Source of the DNA: Microvelia longipes
Taxonomy: Eukaryota; Arthropoda; Insecta; Hemiptera; Veliidae
Assembly: GCA_018340805.1 (NCBI GenBank)
Contig: JACMZG010001908.1
Location: forward strand, 40,957,627-41,021,626
Length of the DNA stretch: 64,000 nucleotides
Reading direction: 5' to 3'
Positions 61,151 to 64,000 of the stretch are shown in pieces; within the stretch, counting starts at the first letter, position 1; each line of letters starts with the position of its first letter. Position numbers and translations under genes: made by a program. The notes below the pieces were generated by a model. It was not told the origin of the DNA, made no database searches, and saw nothing but the letters and a program-made list of their open reading frames with translations.

Positions 61151-61342
61151 AGTTATGAGGTTTTGATTATAATTAATAAAAGTAACAAATAAGCTTTAGA
61201 CCGTATGGTTAGGTCATCAGTAAGTTCTTAATAGCAAACTAAAGCAGTTAAAGTATTATTAAAAACTTTCTGATGAAGACCTTATCATATTGTCGAAAGC
61301 TTTAATGTTGTTTTTATTTATTATGACGATAACCTCATAACT
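61151..61342. repeat. Palindrome with a degenerate hammerhead-like core
   Basis: The outer arms GTTATGAGGTTTTGATTATA and ATTATGACGATAACCTCATAAC are complementary. The inner right arm has CTGATGAAGACC, then TTGTCGAAAGCTT (61270-61302). The left arm holds the reverse complement of CTGATGACCTAACC and GGTCTAAAGC (61193-61220). The architecture is the same as at 57.6 kb but the sequence is different. Confidence 0.55.
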
Positions 61343-64000
61343 TTTCCTATTTGTTGTTATTTTTTTCTATGATTGATGTCTGTTCATATCTTAATATGTT
61401 TTGCACCAGATGTGAAAAAACTACTTGCCACTTAACCCATTTAGTTTTTAGAACAAATGAATTGTAAATATTATCAACCTAAATTTGTATAAAGCAGTAA
61501 CAAACTTACTTAGGCTAATTTTTTTAGATATAGATTGTTATTTCTATTGTTTTCTATTATGTAATTAAATATATACTACTTATTACTTAATAAATTTTGT
61601 ATAATAAAATGTTTATTTTTCTGCTTTGATTATATAGTTATATTTAAAGAATGGAATTTTATAAAGAAAATGAAATAAATGAATGGCTGTTGTTTTTAAA
61701 AAGATTGAATTAATATTCTTCATATAAGTATTTGAATTAGTATGTATTTAAAAATTATATATATGAATTAATATATATTTAAAATTATATATTTAATATA
61801 TAATGCTGAGCATATTATATTTGTATATAATTTAATTTTTTTGAACAAGTTTTTATAAAGTTAATTTTTTAGTAAGGATCTGATAAAAATAATGTATGTT
61901 TTAATATAAAATATTGATGATGAGGATTATTGTTGTTAAATACAAAATATTCTGTGCATTCTATGTGGAATGTAATAATTTTGGGGGTTAATCCTTCTTT
62001 AAATAGGGTTAAATCCAGGTTAGAATGGAGTCTGTTTTTATGGTTTAGCCGGACATGGTATGCTAAGATTGTAAGGGTTTTAGTACTTACTCAGGTTTGA
62101 AGTAGTTGAAGTTTAAAGGCATTGGGCGATCCAGCTATGCTCCATAATATACTTGTTACCTGTCTGCTGAGCCATTGATACCCCATCTAACATGTATTTA
62201 CTACCTGGCCACTGATACATCATCACAATATGTTCATGTTTGCACCTGCCAGGGGCTTGTCACCTTGTTTGTTTTCAGTTTATTTCTTAAAACTGTTATT
62301 AAAAATTTAATACTTTAATATATTTTTAACTCAAAGCAAGACATACTACGCATGAGAGGGGGGGGGGGGCTCTGATAACAGTCTGATGTTTCTTAAACTT
62401 GAAATCAATCACTTTATGATAAAAGAGTGCTATTTATAGGATCAAAATAAAAATATTAGATTCACTTAAAAAAGTTGAATTAATAATCTAATGCAAATAA
62501 CAGACATACAATACATGCATTTTATCCCACACAATCTGTAAATTACTGAAGTTATGCATCAGTTACAACTTTAATGATTATCGTGAAAATTTCCTTTTGT
62601 TAATAACACTTAGTGACAGCGATAAGGGAGAAGTGATTAATTGCCAAGTAAGTAGGCCACCGTTTTTGCTAACTCCCTTAGATAGATGATAGTGCTCTAC
62701 CTTATAAGTCCTAGTGCAGGCATTTTTATGTCTAATCCGCAGAAGAGCCGTGTCTTAACTAGAAGTTTTAATAGCTTTAACCAAGTAGCAATAACCTTTA
62801 ACCAGGCTGCTTTAACTAGAAACAACATGTCCCACAGCTTGACTAAACCCCTGAAAAAATAAGCCCTTTTAAAGTTAAATTACAGTTAATTTGCAAAGCT
62901 TTATCGAACCCTTGTCAGACAAATTGAAATAATTTTATATTGACTTTATATTGTATATAATTTCAATTTTAAGAAAAAATGAAAATCTCAAGAAACTCTA
63001 ATTCTCCACAGGAATCCAAATCTGAGGTTATTACTTGTTGCAATTATAATTTTATTAGGTCTAAACACTCCTGTTTTAATATTTTTAATTTAAGTTCAAG
63101 AATTTTTAATCTAAAATAAAAATTACTTATGAAAAATCCTTATCACCCTACTAACACCACCCAAACCTTATTTGTAAAGAAGTCTTTTTAAATTTTTGTG
63201 TAGAGTTTTATTTTTTTACCCTATAAAACAATAAAAATGTAGTTAAATAAATTATCACACATTATACTGTGTCATAAATAAATATTTATTTAGATTATTA
63301 TATATACTTAAAAATACAAATATTGAAATTAAATTCATGTAGTTTTTTATGTTTATAACCCAATGACTTGGAACTCTTGGTTTTTTCTGGATTACTCAGT
63401 AGAACCATTAAAATTTTAATATTCAATAATTTAGTACCTGAAATTTGTACATTTAAGCAATGGTACGTGAATGTTGCAACATTGTTGCCTTTATTCTCAA
63501 TATATTCTTTGCTTTCCCAATATATCCTTTCCTTTTCCTGGCATGATACTAAGTTTAATGTTAAGTATCTAGGGTGAGGAGTTAGCCTCCAGCTTTGATA
63601 GTGTAAACATCATGCTCCATATTAATTAATTTGTTTTGTGGTTTAAAGTTGTTATTTTGTCTTGAATTTTTGCCAATCGTTTTTTTACATGAGTTTTTAA
63701 AGGACTATTCAATCAAATAATAAGTTTGTTCTCACGTAAGTCATAAAATCAAACTTTTTAAGCTATTTTAAAAATCCTATTTTAAGGTAAAACAGTAATT
63801 TGATAATAAAATTGATCTTTGCTCTTATGAACAAAACAATCTACAAAAATTTGTTTATTATAAGAAGTAAATCTGACCTTGAGTATCATCCCCCTCTTTA
63901 GTCCATTCATCTTACTGCATTTTTATTTATATTAATTTCACAAAACTCCAACAGATTGCAGCTCTTTATCATAATAATAAAACGAATTTGTTGCAATTAC

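Larger units (their letters stand above)
57991..64000. other. Sara 3' UTR and downstream AT-rich region
   Basis: No exon could be supported after the Sara stop TAG (57988-57990). The first AATAAA on the plus strand is at about 58070 (CATAAATAAAATTG); others occur near 58150, 59430 and 61590, so the 3' UTR may be long. A degenerate 5S-type repeat lies at about 59660-59830, a small hairpin at 60420-60453 (GCTTATATC, GATATAAGC) and a larger palindrome at 61151-61342. A G run (about 10) is at 62361. The rest is unassigned. Confidence 0.55.

Overview
The window is AT-rich eukaryotic nuclear DNA. It has short GT-AG introns, many TA microsatellites and dense transposable-element debris. The proteins are clearly metazoan, and their similarity pattern, the LINE and Tigger relics and the lipocalin point to an insect; I cannot name the order.

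Four genes can be supported, and for each every intron junction keeps the reading frame. (1) 1-1244, minus: the 5' part of RpS11 (small-subunit protein uS17), cut by the window edge. It shows two alternative, apparently mutually exclusive second coding exons. (2) 5863-11139, minus: a six-exon, 221-residue secreted lipocalin-like protein whose ATG sits alone at the end of the first exon. (3) 22221-33574, minus: a complete 13-exon ZYG11-family gene (756 residues), the substrate receptor of a cullin-2 ubiquitin ligase that reads Gly/N-degrons. (4) 34444-57990, plus: a complete 17-exon Sara/ZFYVE9-like gene (1394 residues), an endosomal FYVE protein with Smad-binding and PP1-docking segments. Genes 3 and 4 are head to head, with 869 bp between their start codons.

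The intergenic regions (1245-5862, 11240-22220, 57991-64000) and the larger introns are filled with repeats. These include a composite repeat that carries a 5S-rRNA-like module internally (about nine copies or fragments), and an I/Jockey-type LINE (47966-53704, minus) inserted into one of those composite repeats inside Sara intron 13. There are also a foldback family nested in another repeat at 16.7-17.5 kb, a Tigger/pogo relic just downstream of ZYG11, a three-copy MITE family, tRNA-like SINEs, and two large palindromes whose arms carry hammerhead-ribozyme-like cores.

The genes do not form a pathway. RpS11 and ZYG11 are housekeeping (translation, protein turnover), Sara acts in TGF-beta/BMP endosomal signalling, and the lipocalin is probably a secreted ligand carrier. 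The most noteworthy signals are the RpS11 alternative exons, the internal 5S-like module, and the paired hammerhead motifs.
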